This document shows positions 27,322 to 36,473 of a stretch of DNA of 64,000 bases, piece by piece. This DNA is from DASXMR01 sp036495525 (GTDB taxonomy: Bacteria > Actinomycetota > Actinomycetes > Streptosporangiales > Streptosporangiaceae). Position 1 is the stretch's first letter. The number at the start of each line of letters is the position of its first letter. The translations under genes were made by a program, and so were the position numbers. Below the pieces are notes generated by a model that did no database searches, had not been told where the DNA came from, and was given only the letters and a program-made list of their open reading frames with translations. The stretch covers positions 62,001 through 126,000 of the forward strand of contig DASXMR010000050.1 in assembly GCA_036495525.1 (NCBI GenBank), given 5' to 3'.

Positions 27322-28164
27322 GTGAGGTCCACCGCGGCACACGGCAGGAAACGGAAGATCAGGAGGACCGGGCGGCACTCAGCGCCGTCCAGGGTGCACA
27401 AGGTGGCCAAGCGGGCCGGCCTCGCCGCGCCGGCCGTAGCGGTGGTCGGCGCGATCGCGACGCTGCCGCACGCTCACCCGTTCGGGTCGCAGCACCATCC
27501 GGGCCGGGACGCGACAGCATCCGAGCACCTTGCCTTTCCCGGCGACGCCGTGCACGCGCTGCGGCTCGGAACGCAGTCTGCGTCATCGTCACTGGCCGCC
27601 CGGCAGGCCGCGCAGCAGCACCGGCCGGGCACCCACGCCAGTTCACCTGCACCCGCGCCATCGGCAACGCCGCACCGGACCCGCGCAGCGCAGCCAGCAC
27701 CCTCGCCCAGGCCAGCAAGGCACACCAGCACCAAGCCAGCGTCGGCGAGACTGAGCTGCTCAGGCAGCTCCGCCTACCTGCCGGAGAACTACCAGGCGAT
27801 CGTCAGCTTCATGATCGGCCACGGCTACTCCAAGATGGCCGCAGCCGGCATGGCGGGCAACATGTGGCAGGAGTCCAAGGGCAACCCCGAGTCGGCGGGC
27901 ACCGGCGGCGGCGGGCTGATCGGCTGGACGCCGCTGCAGCCCGGCATGGTCACCGGGAACCCGGCCGCCGACCTGCAGACCCAGCTGGGTGACGTGCTCA
28001 CCTACAACCAGCAGTGGGCGCAGTACATCCCAGCGCTGAACGCCGCCAGCACCGCGGCGCAGGCCGCCGACGTTTACATGAACTACTTCGAGCGGCCGGG
28101 GCTCCCCGCCGCGGCAAACCGCGAGGCGGCGGCCACCGCGGTAGCCACGGCCTGCCACCTCTAG
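27322..28164 (+). CDS. Exported phage-tail-lysozyme-like protein
   Basis: 280 aa from GTG 27322 (GAGG ~9 nt upstream). The N-terminus is very basic, then has a weak hydrophobic stretch (AGLAAPAVAVVGAIATL, ~33-49) that may serve for export or anchoring. Residues ~50-145 are Ala/Pro/His/Ser-rich linker. The C-terminal ~135 residues resemble phage tail lysozyme domains of bacterial secreted proteins: LPENYQAIVSFMIGHGYSK, AAAGMAGNMWQESKGNPES, GGGGLIGWTPL, YMNYFERPG. The Glu in QESKGNPES is the candidate catalytic residue. Likely peptidoglycan remodelling. Confidence 0.75.
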   Translation: MRSTAAHGRKRKIRRTGRHSAPSRVHKVAKRAGLAAPAVAVVGAIATLPHAHPFGSQHHPGRDATASEHLAFPGDAVHALRLGTQSASSSLAARQAAQQHRPGTHASSPAPAPSATPHRTRAAQPAPSPRPARHTSTKPASARLSCSGSSAYLPENYQAIVSFMIGHGYSKMAAAGMAGNMWQESKGNPESAGTGGGGLIGWTPLQPGMVTGNPAADLQTQLGDVLTYNQQWAQYIPALNAASTAAQAADVYMNYFERPGLPAAANREAAATAVATACHL

Positions 28165-28251
28165 CGCAGCCGCGATTCCGGCGGCCGGCCAGCGGAAAGC
28201 GGGGCCAGCCGCCGGACGCCGCGGCGACGGGATAAGTTGTCCGCAGGTCAC

Positions 28252-28271
28252 CTCACGCCGCACGGCGTGAG
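28252..28271 (+). terminator. Short hairpin after lysozyme-like gene
   Basis: CTCACGCC (28252-28259), GCAC loop, GGCGTGAG (28264-28271): an 8-bp perfect stem 87 nt after the stop and 88 nt before otsA. It may be a terminator or an otsA leader element. Confidence 0.45.
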
Positions 28272-28359
28272 CTCTGCACCCGGATGACCAGGTCATAGCG
28301 GTCAAGTAACGCGCTCGCATGCCTCGGGGGATCATCGGGCGGGGGGCGCAAGGGAGGCC

Positions 28360-29967
28360 ATGACCATGACGAGCTCAGCTGGCGGGTACGGCCCGGCGGC
28401 CAATTCACCGGATGCAGACGAGGCGTGGCCGACCGGCAAGCACGCCTTCGTGCTGGCGGCCAGCCGGCTGCCGGTTGACCAGGTCGAGGCAGCTGACGGC
28501 AGCACCGAGTGGCAGCAGAGCCCCGGCGGGCTGGTCACCGCCCTGGAGCCGGTGCTGCGCGACGCGGGCGGGGTCTGGATCGGCTGGTCGGGTGCCGCTG
28601 ACGAGCAGCCTGAGCCGTTCGACGCGGCTGGCATGCACCTGGTCCGGCTCGGCTTGACCAGCGACGAGATCCGCGGGTACTACGAGGGCTTCTGCAACGC
28701 CACGCTGTGGCCGCTGTACCACGACGTCATCGTGCCGCCGGCGTTCCACCGGTCCTGGTGGGATGCCTATGTCCGGGTCAACCGCCGCTACGCCAGGGCC
28801 GCGGCCGAGCAGGCCGCGCCCGGCGCGACGGTCTGGGTGCACGACTACCAGCTGCAGCTGGTGCCCGGCATGCTCCGGGCGCAGCGCAGTGACGTGCGGA
28901 TCGGCATCTTCACCCACATACCGTTCCCCGGCTATGAGATCTTCGCCCAGCTGCCGTGGCGGCGGCAGATCGTCGAGGGCCTGCTCGGCGCGGACCTGGT
29001 CGGTTTCCAGCGGCACAGCGACGCGGCCAACTTCCTGCGCGCGTGCCGCCGCACCGCCGGGCTGGCCACCCGCGGGTCGTTCGTCCGGATCCCTGCCTCC
29101 CCGGCCGCTCCCGCCGCCCAGCGACCGGGCCAGGCCGTTCTTGACGGCACCGGCAGCACGGACGCGTTCGCGCGCCCGGTCGTCAGCGCACCTCGTCAGC
29201 CGCCCGATCTGCCGTCTGCCGCCCGCGAAGTGCGGGCGGCAGCGTTCCCGATCTCGATCGACACGGCGGCATTCGAGGCCATCGCCAGCCAGGACACGGT
29301 GCGGGCGCGGGCCAAGGAGATCCGCCAGGCGCTCGGCGATCCGGCGGTGCTCATGCTCGGCATCGACCGGCTCGACTACACCAAGGGCATCCTGCACCGG
29401 CTCAACGCGTACGGCGAGCTGCTGAACGAGGGCAGGCTCGACCCTGCTGACGCCAAGCTCGTGCTCGTGGCGAGCCCGAGCCGTGAGCGCGTCGAGCACT
29501 ACCAGGTGCTCCGCGACGAGGTGGAGGTCGCGGTCGGCCGGATCAACGGCGACCACGCCGAGCTGGGTCATACCCCGGTGCACTACCTGCACCAGACCTA
29601 CCCGCGGGAGGAGATCGCCGCGCTGTACCTGGCCGCCGACGTGATGCTGGTGACGGCGCTGCGGGACGGGATGAACCTGATCGCCAAGGAGTACGTCGCC
29701 TGCCGCCAGGACGAGACCGGCGCGCTGGTGCTCAGCGAGTTCACTGGCGCGGCCGACGAGCTGGGCAGCGCGTTCCTGGTCAACCCGCACGACATCGACG
29801 GGCTGAAGGACGCGATCGTGCGGGCGGCGACGATCCCCGCGGCCGAGGCCAGGCGCCGGATGCGGGCGATGCGCCGCCGGGTCCGCGAGCACGACGTGCG
29901 CCGCTGGGCGGCGACGTTCCTCAACGCGCTCGAGCAGACGCCCGAGCCGGTCCGGCTGCACGTCTAG
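28360..29967 (+). CDS. otsA: Alpha,alpha-trehalose-phosphate synthase (GT20)
   Basis: 535 aa from ATG 28360, with GGGAGG just upstream. It makes trehalose-6-phosphate from a nucleoside-diphosphate glucose and glucose-6-phosphate. Family motifs are in order: FVLAASRLPV, SPGGLVTAL (donor loop), WVHDYQLQLVP, FTHIPFPGYEIF, LGIDRLDYTKGI, ALRDGMNLIAKEYVA and VLSEFTGAADEL. Residues ~244-292 are an Ala/Pro-rich insert not usual in OtsA and explain the extra length over the ~470-490 aa typical of the family. No otsB phosphatase is adjacent. Converges with hrpA. Confidence 0.95.
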   Translation: MTMTSSAGGYGPAANSPDADEAWPTGKHAFVLAASRLPVDQVEAADGSTEWQQSPGGLVTALEPVLRDAGGVWIGWSGAADEQPEPFDAAGMHLVRLGLTSDEIRGYYEGFCNATLWPLYHDVIVPPAFHRSWWDAYVRVNRRYARAAAEQAAPGATVWVHDYQLQLVPGMLRAQRSDVRIGIFTHIPFPGYEIFAQLPWRRQIVEGLLGADLVGFQRHSDAANFLRACRRTAGLATRGSFVRIPASPAAPAAQRPGQAVLDGTGSTDAFARPVVSAPRQPPDLPSAAREVRAAAFPISIDTAAFEAIASQDTVRARAKEIRQALGDPAVLMLGIDRLDYTKGILHRLNAYGELLNEGRLDPADAKLVLVASPSRERVEHYQVLRDEVEVAVGRINGDHAELGHTPVHYLHQTYPREEIAALYLAADVMLVTALRDGMNLIAKEYVACRQDETGALVLSEFTGAADELGSAFLVNPHDIDGLKDAIVRAATIPAAEARRRMRAMRRRVREHDVRRWAATFLNALEQTPEPVRLHV

Positions 29968-30075
29968 CCGCGCACCAGGCCGCCGGCTGCTGTCACCAGC
30001 CGCGGGCGTCGGGCCCGCAGTCACCAGGCCGTCGCTACCGGGCCACCTGGTACCAGGCCCGCGCGGCCGCGCCGG

Positions 30076-33000
30076 TCAGGCCGCGGCGAGCGCGTCGAGC
30101 GCCGCGAGTATCCGCTTCTCCGACACCGGCCGGGCGGTGCCGAGCGCGGGGGCGAACAGGCTGACTCGCAGCTCCTCGATCATCCAGCGCACCGACCTGG
30201 CCGGCTCAGCGGACCGCGCCGCCGACGGCAGCCGGTCCATCGCCTGCCGCCACGCGTCGGCCATCCGGTGCACCGCCGCTGTGCGCTCGGCGTCACGAGC
30301 CGGGTCCCACGGCGTCCGCTCCAGCCGCCGCACGATCGCCTGCAGGTACCTGACCTCATCGCCGAGCCGGCCAGCGCCGGTCTCGCTGATGAAGCCGGGA
30401 TAGATCAGGCCGGCCAGCTGGCCGCGGATGTCGTCGGCGGCGGCCGCCATCGCCGGGCTGGTCGCTGCCTCCAGCCGGGATTCAGCCTGCTGCGCGGCGG
30501 TCAGCACCCTGGCGGCCGCGCCAAGCACGTCAGCGGCGGTCACGGCCAGCCGCTCACGCGCGGCCGCGAGCAGCAGCGCGAAGCCGCCCTCATCCCAGGC
30601 CGGGCCGCCCGCATCGAGGATGACCTGGTCGGCGGCGCAGGCCGCGCAGTCGTCCAGCATGGCGCTCACGCTCGGGTACGGATGCCTGCTCATCGCCAGC
30701 TTGGTGCTGGACGGCAGCCGCCTGGCGACCGCCCGGACGCCGGACGGCACCTGCAGCAGGATCAGCCGCCGGGTGCCGCGCAGCATCGAAGCGGCGGCCT
30801 CGGCCTCGGTCTCGAACAGCTCCACGGCCGCCGAGTCACCGTGGTCGGCCAGCGCCGGGTAGCCGGTCACCTGACCGGCGCGGAACACCCGCGGCAGCGT
30901 GCCGATGTCCCAGCCGCGCAGCCCGGTCCTGGTCAGTCCGGCAGCCGCCTCGCTCAGCGCCGCATGCAGCCGCGGCCGCAGCTGCTCGCGCAGTCCGGCC
31001 ACGTCCTTGCCCTCGGCCAGGGTCTTCCCGTCGTCGCTGGTGACGCGGAAATTGACCTGCAGGTGGCCGGGCAGCCGGGACAGGTTCCACGCCGAGCGCG
31101 GTATCGTCACCCCGCCGATCCGGCCGAGCTCGGCGCTGAGCGCGTCCAGCAGGTCGCCGTGCGGCTCCCCCAGGCTGGCCAGCACCGCACGGGCGGTATC
31201 CGGGGCCGGCACGAAGGCGGTGCGCAGCTGCTTGGGCAGGGACCTGATCAGCTCGGTGACCAGCTCGGCGCGCAGGCCAGGCACCTGCCAGCCGAATTCC
31301 TCGGCCGGCACCTGGCTCAGCGACGCGAGCGGGATGCCGACGGTGACCCCGTCGTCGCTCTGGCCTGGCTCGAACTCGTACGACAACGGCAGCCCGTGCC
31401 AGCTGTCCGGGTAGTCGGCGGCGCTGACCTCGTCAGCGGCCGGGCCGGCCAGGTCCGCCTCCGACATCGTGAGCAGGCCGGGAGCCTGCGCTCTGGCCTG
31501 CTTCCACCAGGCGTCGAAGTGCCTCGCCGACGTCACCTCCGCCGGGATCCGGCTGTCGTAGAAGGCGAATACGGCGGTGTCGTCGGCAACCAGGCCACGC
31601 CGCCTTGCCCGCTGCTCAAGCTCGGCCGCCTCGGACAGCAGCGCCTGATTGCGGCGGAAGAACTCGTGCCTGCTCTGCCAGTCGCCCTCGACCAGCGCGT
31701 GCCGTAGGAACAGCTCCCTGGCCAGCCGCGCATCGACGCGGCCCAGGCTGACCGTCCTGGCGGCCACGATCGGCAGCCCGTAAAGGGTTACCTTCTCCGA
31801 CGCCACGGCCTCGCCCCGGCCAGCGTCCCAGCGCGGCTCGCTGTAGCTGCGGCGGACCAGGTGCGCCGCGACCGGCTCGGCCCATTCTGGCTCGATCCGC
31901 GCGGTGATACGTGCCCACAGCCGCGAAGTCTCGACCAGCTCGGCTGCCATGACCCACTGCGGCGGCCGGCGGGCCAGCGCAGAATCGGGAAAGATGGAGA
32001 AACGAGCTCCGCGGGCGCCGGTGAATTCGGCCGGGCCGCGCCGCCGTGCGACCGGACCAGCGCCCTGCTTTTTCGTTTCTCCGCTGTCTTTCATGCCTAT
32101 CTGGGACAGCAGCCCGGCCAGCAGCGCCGTGTGCACTGACCTGGCCGCCTCAGCTGAGAAGCGGGGCTCGTGGTCGCCAGGCTCAGCGGCCGGCTGGCCG
32201 GCGCCGGCCGTGCGCTGGTCCTGGCCGGCCGTGATGCCAAGCTCCCTGGCCGCCTGCCTGAGCTGGCCGTGCACGTCCTGCCACTCCCGGACACGCAGGT
32301 AGTGCAAGTACTCGCGGCGGCACATCCGGCGGAAGGCCGAGCCAGACAGCGCCCGCTGCTGCTCGCCCAGGTAGTCCCAGAGCCGCAGGAACGTCAGGAA
32401 GTCCGAGCCGGGCTCGGCGAACCGCGCGTGCCTGGCATCGGCCGCCTCGCGCGCGTCGGCCGGGCGCTCCCGCGGGTCCTGAATGGACAGCGCGGCCGTG
32501 ATGATCAGCACCTCGCGCGTGCAGCCAGCCTCGTCAGCCGCCAGGATCATCCGGCCAAGCCGCGGATCAGCTGGCAGCCGGGCGAGCTTGCGGCCGGCCT
32601 GGGTGAGCCGGGGGCGGCCCGGCCGGCCTGGCTGCAGCGCGCCGAGCTCCTCCAGCAGCCGCACGCCGTCGCTGACCTGCCGTGAGTCGGGCCGGTCCAC
32701 GAACGGGAAGTCAGCCACGTCGCCCAGGTCGAGCGCCGCCATCTGCAGCACGACCGAGGCGAGGCTGGTGCGCAGGATCTCCGGCTCGGTGTACTGCGGC
32801 CGCGCCGCGTAGTCCTCCTCGCTGTACAGCCGGATGCAGATGCCGTCGGCTGTGCGACCGCAGCGGCCGGCCCGCTGGTCAGCCGACGCGCGGGAAACCG
32901 GCTCGATCGGCAGCCGCTGCACCTTGGTCCGCTGGCTGTAGCGAGAGATCCTGGCCGTGCCGGCGTCGATGACGTAGTGGATGCCCGGCACGGTCAGCGA

Positions 33001-34170
33001 CGTCTCGGCGATGTTGGTGGCCAGCACCACCCGCTGCCCGCGGTGCGCGGCGAACACCCGGTGCTGGTCGGCAGCCGGCAGCCGGGCATAAAGCGGCAGT
33101 ACGTCGAGGCCCTGGCCCGCCCGCGGCGGCAGCCCGGCCAGCGCGTCGGCGGTGTCCCTGATCTCCCGCTCGCCGCTGAGGAAGACCAGGATGTCGCCCG
33201 GTCCGTCGGCCCGCAGTTCGCTGACCGCGTCGCTGATGGCCTGCACCTGGTCTCGCGGCTCCCGGTCGCGGTCGCCGCGCCCCGGCGGCTGCTCGCCCTG
33301 GCCGGCCGGCTCGCCGAGCGGCCGGTACCGCACTTCGACCGGGTAGGTGCGGCCGGATACCTCGATCACCGGCGCCGGCCTTCCTGGCTCGCCGAAGTGC
33401 GCGCTGAGCCGGTCGGTGTCGATGGTCGCCGAGGTGATGATGACCTTCAGGTCCGGCCGGCGCGGCAGCAGCTGATGCAGGTAGCCCAGGATGAAGTCGA
33501 TGTTCAGGCTGCGCTCGTGCGCCTCGTCGATGATCAGCGTGTCGTAGCCGAGCAGGTCACGGTCCCGCTGCAGCTCGGTGAGCAGGATCCCGTCGGTCAT
33601 CACCTTGACCAGCGTGCGGTCGCTGGAAGTGTCAGCGAAGCGCACCTTGTAGCCGACCGCGCCGCCGAGCTCGGTACCCAGCTCGGCGGCGATCCGCTCG
33701 GCGATCGTCCTGGCCGCGATCCGCCTCGGCTGGGTATGCCCGATCTGCCCGGCTATCCCGCGGCCCAGCTCCAGGCAGATCTTCGGCAGCTGGGTGGTCT
33801 TACCCGACCCGGTCTCGCCGGCCACGATCACCACCTGGTGCGCGGCGATCAGCGCGCCGATCTCCTCCCTGAGCTGGCTGACCGGCAGCTCAGCCGGGTA
33901 GCTCAGGACCGGGACGGAGCGCCGGCGGTCCGCGATGGCGGCCGCCGCCGCGACAGCCTCGGCCTGCAGGCCGCCAAGCGCGCGCTCGCGGGCGGCCGGG
34001 TCACGCAGCGCGGCGGCACGGTCAGCGCGGCGGCCAAGCCGGCGCTGATCGCGCAGCATCAGGCCGGGCAGGCTGGCCCGCACGTCGGCGAGCAGCGTTG
34101 GCACGGCGATTGCCTCCGGGACGGCGGTGTCGGTGACCGACAGTGTCGATGACCAGACAGGGCTGGTCAC
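30076..34170 (-). CDS. hrpA: ATP-dependent RNA helicase HrpA (DEAH box)
   Basis: 1364 aa, normal for HrpA. GTG 34170 is the first usable start; no clear SD is seen. Helicase motifs: GETGSGKTTQ at ~118, TQPRRIAARTIAERIA, DEAH at 215-218, SATID, NIAETSLTVPGI, QRAGRCGRT. These are followed by the HA2/OB region and the long HrpA-specific C-terminal domain (VNFRVTSDDGKTLAEG). HrpA enzymes unwind RNA and have been tied to mRNA processing and rescue of stalled ribosomes. Cytosolic; single gene. Confidence 0.95.
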   Translation of the reverse strand: MTSPVWSSTLSVTDTAVPEAIAVPTLLADVRASLPGLMLRDQRRLGRRADRAAALRDPAARERALGGLQAEAVAAAAAIADRRRSVPVLSYPAELPVSQLREEIGALIAAHQVVIVAGETGSGKTTQLPKICLELGRGIAGQIGHTQPRRIAARTIAERIAAELGTELGGAVGYKVRFADTSSDRTLVKVMTDGILLTELQRDRDLLGYDTLIIDEAHERSLNIDFILGYLHQLLPRRPDLKVIITSATIDTDRLSAHFGEPGRPAPVIEVSGRTYPVEVRYRPLGEPAGQGEQPPGRGDRDREPRDQVQAISDAVSELRADGPGDILVFLSGEREIRDTADALAGLPPRAGQGLDVLPLYARLPAADQHRVFAAHRGQRVVLATNIAETSLTVPGIHYVIDAGTARISRYSQRTKVQRLPIEPVSRASADQRAGRCGRTADGICIRLYSEEDYAARPQYTEPEILRTSLASVVLQMAALDLGDVADFPFVDRPDSRQVSDGVRLLEELGALQPGRPGRPRLTQAGRKLARLPADPRLGRMILAADEAGCTREVLIITAALSIQDPRERPADAREAADARHARFAEPGSDFLTFLRLWDYLGEQQRALSGSAFRRMCRREYLHYLRVREWQDVHGQLRQAARELGITAGQDQRTAGAGQPAAEPGDHEPRFSAEAARSVHTALLAGLLSQIGMKDSGETKKQGAGPVARRRGPAEFTGARGARFSIFPDSALARRPPQWVMAAELVETSRLWARITARIEPEWAEPVAAHLVRRSYSEPRWDAGRGEAVASEKVTLYGLPIVAARTVSLGRVDARLARELFLRHALVEGDWQSRHEFFRRNQALLSEAAELEQRARRRGLVADDTAVFAFYDSRIPAEVTSARHFDAWWKQARAQAPGLLTMSEADLAGPAADEVSAADYPDSWHGLPLSYEFEPGQSDDGVTVGIPLASLSQVPAEEFGWQVPGLRAELVTELIRSLPKQLRTAFVPAPDTARAVLASLGEPHGDLLDALSAELGRIGGVTIPRSAWNLSRLPGHLQVNFRVTSDDGKTLAEGKDVAGLREQLRPRLHAALSEAAAGLTRTGLRGWDIGTLPRVFRAGQVTGYPALADHGDSAAVELFETEAEAAASMLRGTRRLILLQVPSGVRAVARRLPSSTKLAMSRHPYPSVSAMLDDCAACAADQVILDAGGPAWDEGGFALLLAAARERLAVTAADVLGAAARVLTAAQQAESRLEAATSPAMAAAADDIRGQLAGLIYPGFISETGAGRLGDEVRYLQAIVRRLERTPWDPARDAERTAAVHRMADAWRQAMDRLPSAARSAEPARSVRWMIEELRVSLFAPALGTARPVSEKRILAALDALAAA

Positions 34171-34254
34171 CAGGATGGCGAGAAAGCCCCCGGCTGACGA
34201 ACGCTTTTGCCGCCCCGCAGCTTCCTGGGTGAACGGCCCGCCGTCGTGGTGCGC

Positions 34255-34617
34255 TCAGTCGTCCCGGTGCACGGTGCCGGGGGCGAAGGCCGGCAGGCAG
34301 ACCGAGATGTACTCGGCGCCGTCCTGGCCTGGGCTGCTGTAGCGGACCCACTCGCCCGGCCTGGCGCGCACCGCCTGGCCGGCCTGCACGGTCAGCCGGC
34401 CGTCGGCCGACTCGACGTCAAGCGCGCCCCGCAGCACGATGGTGTACTCGTCGAACTCCGGCCGCTGGCCGGGCTCGGACCAGCCGGAGGGGCTGCGCAT
34501 GTGCGCGATGCTCACCCGGTCCTCGCCGGTGCTCACCCGGCCCACGTGCTCGTCGATCAGCTTCGGTGGCTGGCCGGCGGCGGCCACCCGCACCGGCGCG
34601 GTGATCAGTTCAGGCAC
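34255..34617 (-). CDS. Small cupin-domain protein
   Basis: 120 aa from GTG 34617; no strong SD, but the frame upstream is unlike protein. A single cupin barrel is seen: RPEFDEYTIVLRGALDVESADGRLTVQAGQAVRARPGEWVRYSSPG, given here as its parts EFDEYTIVLRG (motif 1), AVRARPGEWVRYS (motif 2). The usual His metal ligands of motif 1 are largely replaced, so it may not bind metal like classic cupins. Likely a small-molecule-binding or isomerase-type protein; no pathway context. Confidence 0.75.
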   Translation of the reverse strand: MPELITAPVRVAAAGQPPKLIDEHVGRVSTGEDRVSIAHMRSPSGWSEPGQRPEFDEYTIVLRGALDVESADGRLTVQAGQAVRARPGEWVRYSSPGQDGAEYISVCLPAFAPGTVHRDD

Positions 34618-34682
34618 GCGGGCCAGTATGCCGGGGCCGCAAACCCGGTGACTACCCGGCCGGCCTGCGGCACACTCGGCGG

Positions 34683-35039
34683 GTGACGGCAGGAGAACTC
34701 GGCAGGATGGCAGCCAGGGACGGTATCCCACCCGGCCAGCACCAGGACCAGCGACCGCGGCCAGTCAGGATCCGGCATGCGGCGCGGGTCGTGCTGCTTG
34801 ACCCGGCCGGGCGGGTGCTGCTGATGCGCTACGACGAGAACCCGCCGAACGGGCGGCATTGGTCGACTCCGGGCGGCGGCCTGAATCCCGGCGAGGACTA
34901 CCGCGACGCCGCAGCGCGCGAGCTTGCCGAGGAGACCGGCTGGCACGATATCGAGCTGCTCGGCGAGCTGCACCGGCGAGATTTCGACATGCCCTACCTC
35001 GACGTGACCATCCGCCAGGCGCCGGGGCGCAGGCCGTGA
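34683..35039 (+). CDS. Nudix hydrolase, apparently C-terminally short
   Basis: 118 aa from GTG 34683. The complete Nudix box lies at ~69-91: G-x5-E-x7-RELAEETGW. Before it is the expected beta strand (RHAARVVLLDPAGRVLLMR). After the box only ~27 residues remain, ending DMPYLDVTIRQ followed by APGRRP and stop; the final strand and helix of the fold are missing (members are usually ~140-160 aa). It overlaps the Rsm22-like gene by 4 bp (GTGA). A deletion at the junction may have removed the end; activity is doubtful. Confidence 0.8.
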   Translation: MTAGELGRMAARDGIPPGQHQDQRPRPVRIRHAARVVLLDPAGRVLLMRYDENPPNGRHWSTPGGGLNPGEDYRDAAARELAEETGWHDIELLGELHRRDFDMPYLDVTIRQAPGRRP

Positions 35040-36037
35040 CCGGTCAGCCGGACAGCCTGCGGGCGGCGCTGGACGCCGAGGTGGCCGGGCTGCAGCAGCG
35101 CGAGCTGGCGAGGGCGGTCAGCGACCTGACTGCCGGGTACCGTGCCTCCTCCGCCGGGCGGGCGGCGCCGCCGGTCCTTTCCAGCGCCACCCGCGCCCTC
35201 GCGTACGCGGCTTACCGGATGCCGGCCACTTTCGCGGCGGCCAGCGCGGCCCTCGGCCAGCTCGCCGTCCAGGCGCCGGGATTCCGGCCGGTGACGCACG
35301 CCGACGTCGGCGGCGGTACCGGGGCAGCCGCCTGGGCAGCCGCTCAGGTGTGGCCTGAGCTGGCTCGCGTCCAGGTGCTTGAGCGGGAGGCAGCGGTCAT
35401 CGAGCTCGGCCGCCGGCTCGCCAGGTCGGCGTCAGCCACCGCGCTGCGGGACGCGACCTGGACCCGCTGCGTGCTCGGCCGCGACCCGGCGATCCCCGCC
35501 GCCGACCTGATCACGATGTGCTACCTGCTGGGCGAGCTGACGCCGGCCGCGGCCGCCGCCGCCGTGCGCGAAGCCGCCGCGCACGGCCAGGCCGTCGTGC
35601 TGATCGAGCCCGGCACCCCGGACGGCTACCGGCGAGTGCTTGCCGCCCGAAGCGCGCTGATCGAGGCCGGGCTGACCGTGGCCGCGCCCTGCCCGCACGA
35701 CCTGGACTGCCCGATCGTGCCCGGAGCCGACTGGTGCCACTTCGCCGCGCGGCTCAGCAGGTCGTCACTGCACCGCAAGCTCAAGGACAGCACGCTCGGG
35801 CACGAGGACGAGAAGTTCAGCTACGTGGCCGCGACCCGCGACCGCTGGCCAGCCGCTGCCAGCAGGATCGTCAGGCACCCGAAGCTGGCCAAGGGCGCGG
35901 TCACGCTCAGCCTGTGCACCGAAGGACCCGGCCTGGCCAGCAGGACGGTGTTCCGCCGGGAAGCAGGGACGTACCGAGACGCGCGCAACGCCGCCTGGGG
36001 CGATCCCTGGCCGCCGCCCGCTGACGAGAGGACCTGA
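35036..36037 (+). CDS. Rsm22-family small-subunit ribosomal methyltransferase
   Basis: 333 aa from GTG 35036, overlapping the Nudix stop. The SAM-binding region has HADVGGGTGAAAWAAA at ~85. The Rsm22 signatures follow: PHDLDCPI, DWCHFAARLSRSSLHRKLK, LGHEDEKFSYVAATR, and C-terminal RHPKLAKGAV. Rsm22 proteins associate with the small ribosomal subunit and are annotated as methyltransferases; the exact target in bacteria is unsettled. The Cys of these motifs could hold a metal cluster. Probably in an operon with the following RidA remnant and GNAT gene. Confidence 0.9.
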   Translation: MTGQPDSLRAALDAEVAGLQQRELARAVSDLTAGYRASSAGRAAPPVLSSATRALAYAAYRMPATFAAASAALGQLAVQAPGFRPVTHADVGGGTGAAAWAAAQVWPELARVQVLEREAAVIELGRRLARSASATALRDATWTRCVLGRDPAIPAADLITMCYLLGELTPAAAAAAVREAAAHGQAVVLIEPGTPDGYRRVLAARSALIEAGLTVAAPCPHDLDCPIVPGADWCHFAARLSRSSLHRKLKDSTLGHEDEKFSYVAATRDRWPAAASRIVRHPKLAKGAVTLSLCTEGPGLASRTVFRREAGTYRDARNAAWGDPWPPPADERT

Positions 36038-36043
36038 CTGGCT

Positions 36044-36453
36044 GTGCCTTCTGCCATCACGCTCATCCGCTCCGCCACCCTGTCCAGCGTGGCTGAGTAC
36101 GCCTACGCGGCCACCGCGCCAGCCGGTCACGGCTGATCTTCCTGGCCGGGGCTTGCCCGCTGAACGCCGACGGGACGACGGCCGCGGTGGGCGACTACTC
36201 CGGCCAGGCGGCGAAGGCGGTCGAGAACCTGAGGATCGCGCTCGCCGACGCCGGCGCCTCGCTCGAGGACATCATCAGCACCAGGGTCCTGGTCGCCACG
36301 ACCCGGCAGGAGGACCTGGTGTCCGCCTGGGAGGTAGTCCGGGAATCGATGGGTGCGCACGACGTGCCAAGCACCCTGCTGGGCGTCACCGTGCTCGGCT
36401 ACTCAGATCAGCTCGTGGAGATCGAGGCCGTGGCCGCCGTCATCGATGCCTGA
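36044..36453 (+). pseudogene. RidA/YjgF-family gene with a one-base frameshift
   Basis: GTG 36044 opens a frame reading ITLIRSATLSSVAEYAYAATAPAG and hits TGA at 36134. Continuation in the next frame from 36130 gives RLIFLAGACPLNADGTTAAV, then a full RidA core (AKAVENLRIALADAGASLED, ALVSAWEVVRE-type, LVEIEAVAAV) to 36453. Adding one base near 36126-36130 restores a ~136-aa protein of normal family length. As given the gene cannot make full-length product; a GTG at 36187 would yield an 88-aa fragment. RidA enzymes hydrolyse reactive enamines/imines. A sequencing or assembly error is equally possible. Confidence 0.8.
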
Positions 36454-36473
36454 GGCCACGGCAGGATGGCAGC

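Noticed and set aside
30268..31707. Long plus-strand frames opposite hrpA
   Set aside because: Shadows of a complete HrpA; Arg/Gln/Ala-rich without structure.
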